Shown: positions 63,403-63,585 of the stretch, piece after piece
Numbering within the stretch: position 1 is the first letter of the stretch
Layout: every line of letters begins with the position of its first letter
NCBI GenBank assembly: GCA_018399285.1
Contig: JAGYOW010000017.1
Span: forward strand, 1 to 63,585
Source: Desulfotignum sp.
GTDB taxonomy: Bacteria; Desulfobacterota; Desulfobacteria; Desulfobacterales; Desulfobacteraceae
Length of the DNA: 63,585 bases
Direction of reading: 5' to 3'
Notes under the pieces: generated by a model
The model's input: only the letters and a program-made list of their open reading frames with translations
Databases searched by the model: none
What the model was told of the DNA's origin: nothing
Program-made: the position numbers and the translations under genes

Positions 63403-63585
63403 ATGAACAATGACCTGAACAAGACCATGCCCCTGGCCCAGGCCGTGGCCCGGTTTGTGAAAACCGGATCACACATCTCCATCGGCGGATTTACCTTGAA
63501 CCGCAACCCCATGGCGGCGGTGTATGAAATCATCCGCCAGAAAATCAAGGATTTGCATTTATATGCCCATTCCAACGGCACGGGC
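63403..63585 (+). CDS. CoA-transferase subunit A (glutaconate CoA-transferase type), partial at window end
   Basis: The first 61 residues of a CoA-transferase: LNKTMPLAQAVARFVKTGSH, then ISIGGFTLNRNPMAAVYEII and LHLYAHSNGTG. This resembles the alpha subunit of glutaconate CoA-transferase (GctA), which moves CoA between acetyl-CoA and a dicarboxylate. The rest lies outside the window. Lying just after a TAXI-TRAP operon, it may activate the imported acid. Glutaconyl/glutaryl-CoA is also the product line of benzoyl-CoA breakdown. Confidence 0.85.
   Translation, partial: MNNDLNKTMPLAQAVARFVKTGSHISIGGFTLNRNPMAAVYEIIRQKIKDLHLYAHSNGTG

Overview
The window reads as chromosomal DNA of an anaerobic, sulfate-reducing type deltaproteobacterium (Desulfobacterota, most like Desulfobacteraceae such as Desulfotignum; this placement is inference from gene content). 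Grounds: Hdr/Mvh- and Nuo-type flavin/iron-sulfur electron-transfer subunits, two EtfBA pairs with a membrane NarI-HdrD-type EtfAB:quinone oxidoreductase, an eight-haem class III cytochrome c, benzoyl-CoA pathway enzymes, and DctPQM plus TAXI TRAP transporters. There are no rRNA, tRNA or CRISPR loci that I can see.

Region 1 (1-13.1 kb) is dense, co-directional energy metabolism: end of an MvhD-like subunit, NuoE-, NuoF- and short NuoG-like subunits (NuoF is broken by several frameshifts), fdhD, etfBA plus its membrane oxidoreductase, an iron alcohol dehydrogenase, an acyl-CoA dehydrogenase and a second etfBA. Together they move electrons between acyl-CoA or formate-type donors, flavoproteins and quinone. 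The Mvh-Nuo set could belong to a class II benzoyl-CoA reductase (BamF-I) or to a formate dehydrogenase complex.

Region 2 (13.1-29.4 kb) is a gene graveyard of about 16 kb. Nearly every recognisable protein is cut by frameshifts and stops: a CPBP protease, two unrelated DDE transposases, a complete three-gene cyanophycin module (isoaspartyl peptidase, cyanophycinase, cyanophycin synthetase), a PAS histidine kinase, and a trio of tandem tyrosine recombinases (RIT-type element) with an HTH gene and a small Cys-rich gene upstream. Only the P-II-like gene at 13.2 kb looks intact.

Region 3 (29.8-43.9 kb) is mostly intact: glycosyltransferase, DUF3795, secreted MsrAB, a DUF2080 small protein with its own promoter, then three genes of lower benzoyl-CoA degradation (6-hydroxycyclohexenoyl-CoA dehydrogenase, SDR, 6-oxocyclohexenoyl-CoA hydrolase), a phytochelatin-synthase-like peptidase, an arginine-deiminase-fold enzyme, octahaem cytochrome, HrpB helicase and an AEC transporter.

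Region 4 (43.9-63.6 kb) alternates intact modules (Phd/PIN toxin-antitoxin, hybrid histidine kinase, DctPQM TRAP transporter with FAD oxidoreductase, PAS kinase, TAXI-DUF1850-TRAP permease leading into a CoA-transferase) with fragments that look like deletion joins: HAMP/PAS, corrinoid protein, corrinoid methyltransferase, GAF protein, and a DctP/sensor chimera. A GNAT-nitrilase and an NAD(P)-binding/DUF2867 protein carry local frameshifts at 57.5-58.6 kb.

All family assignments are by reading motifs by eye; no database search was run. Whether the frameshifts are biological or come from sequencing or assembly cannot be settled from this sequence alone.
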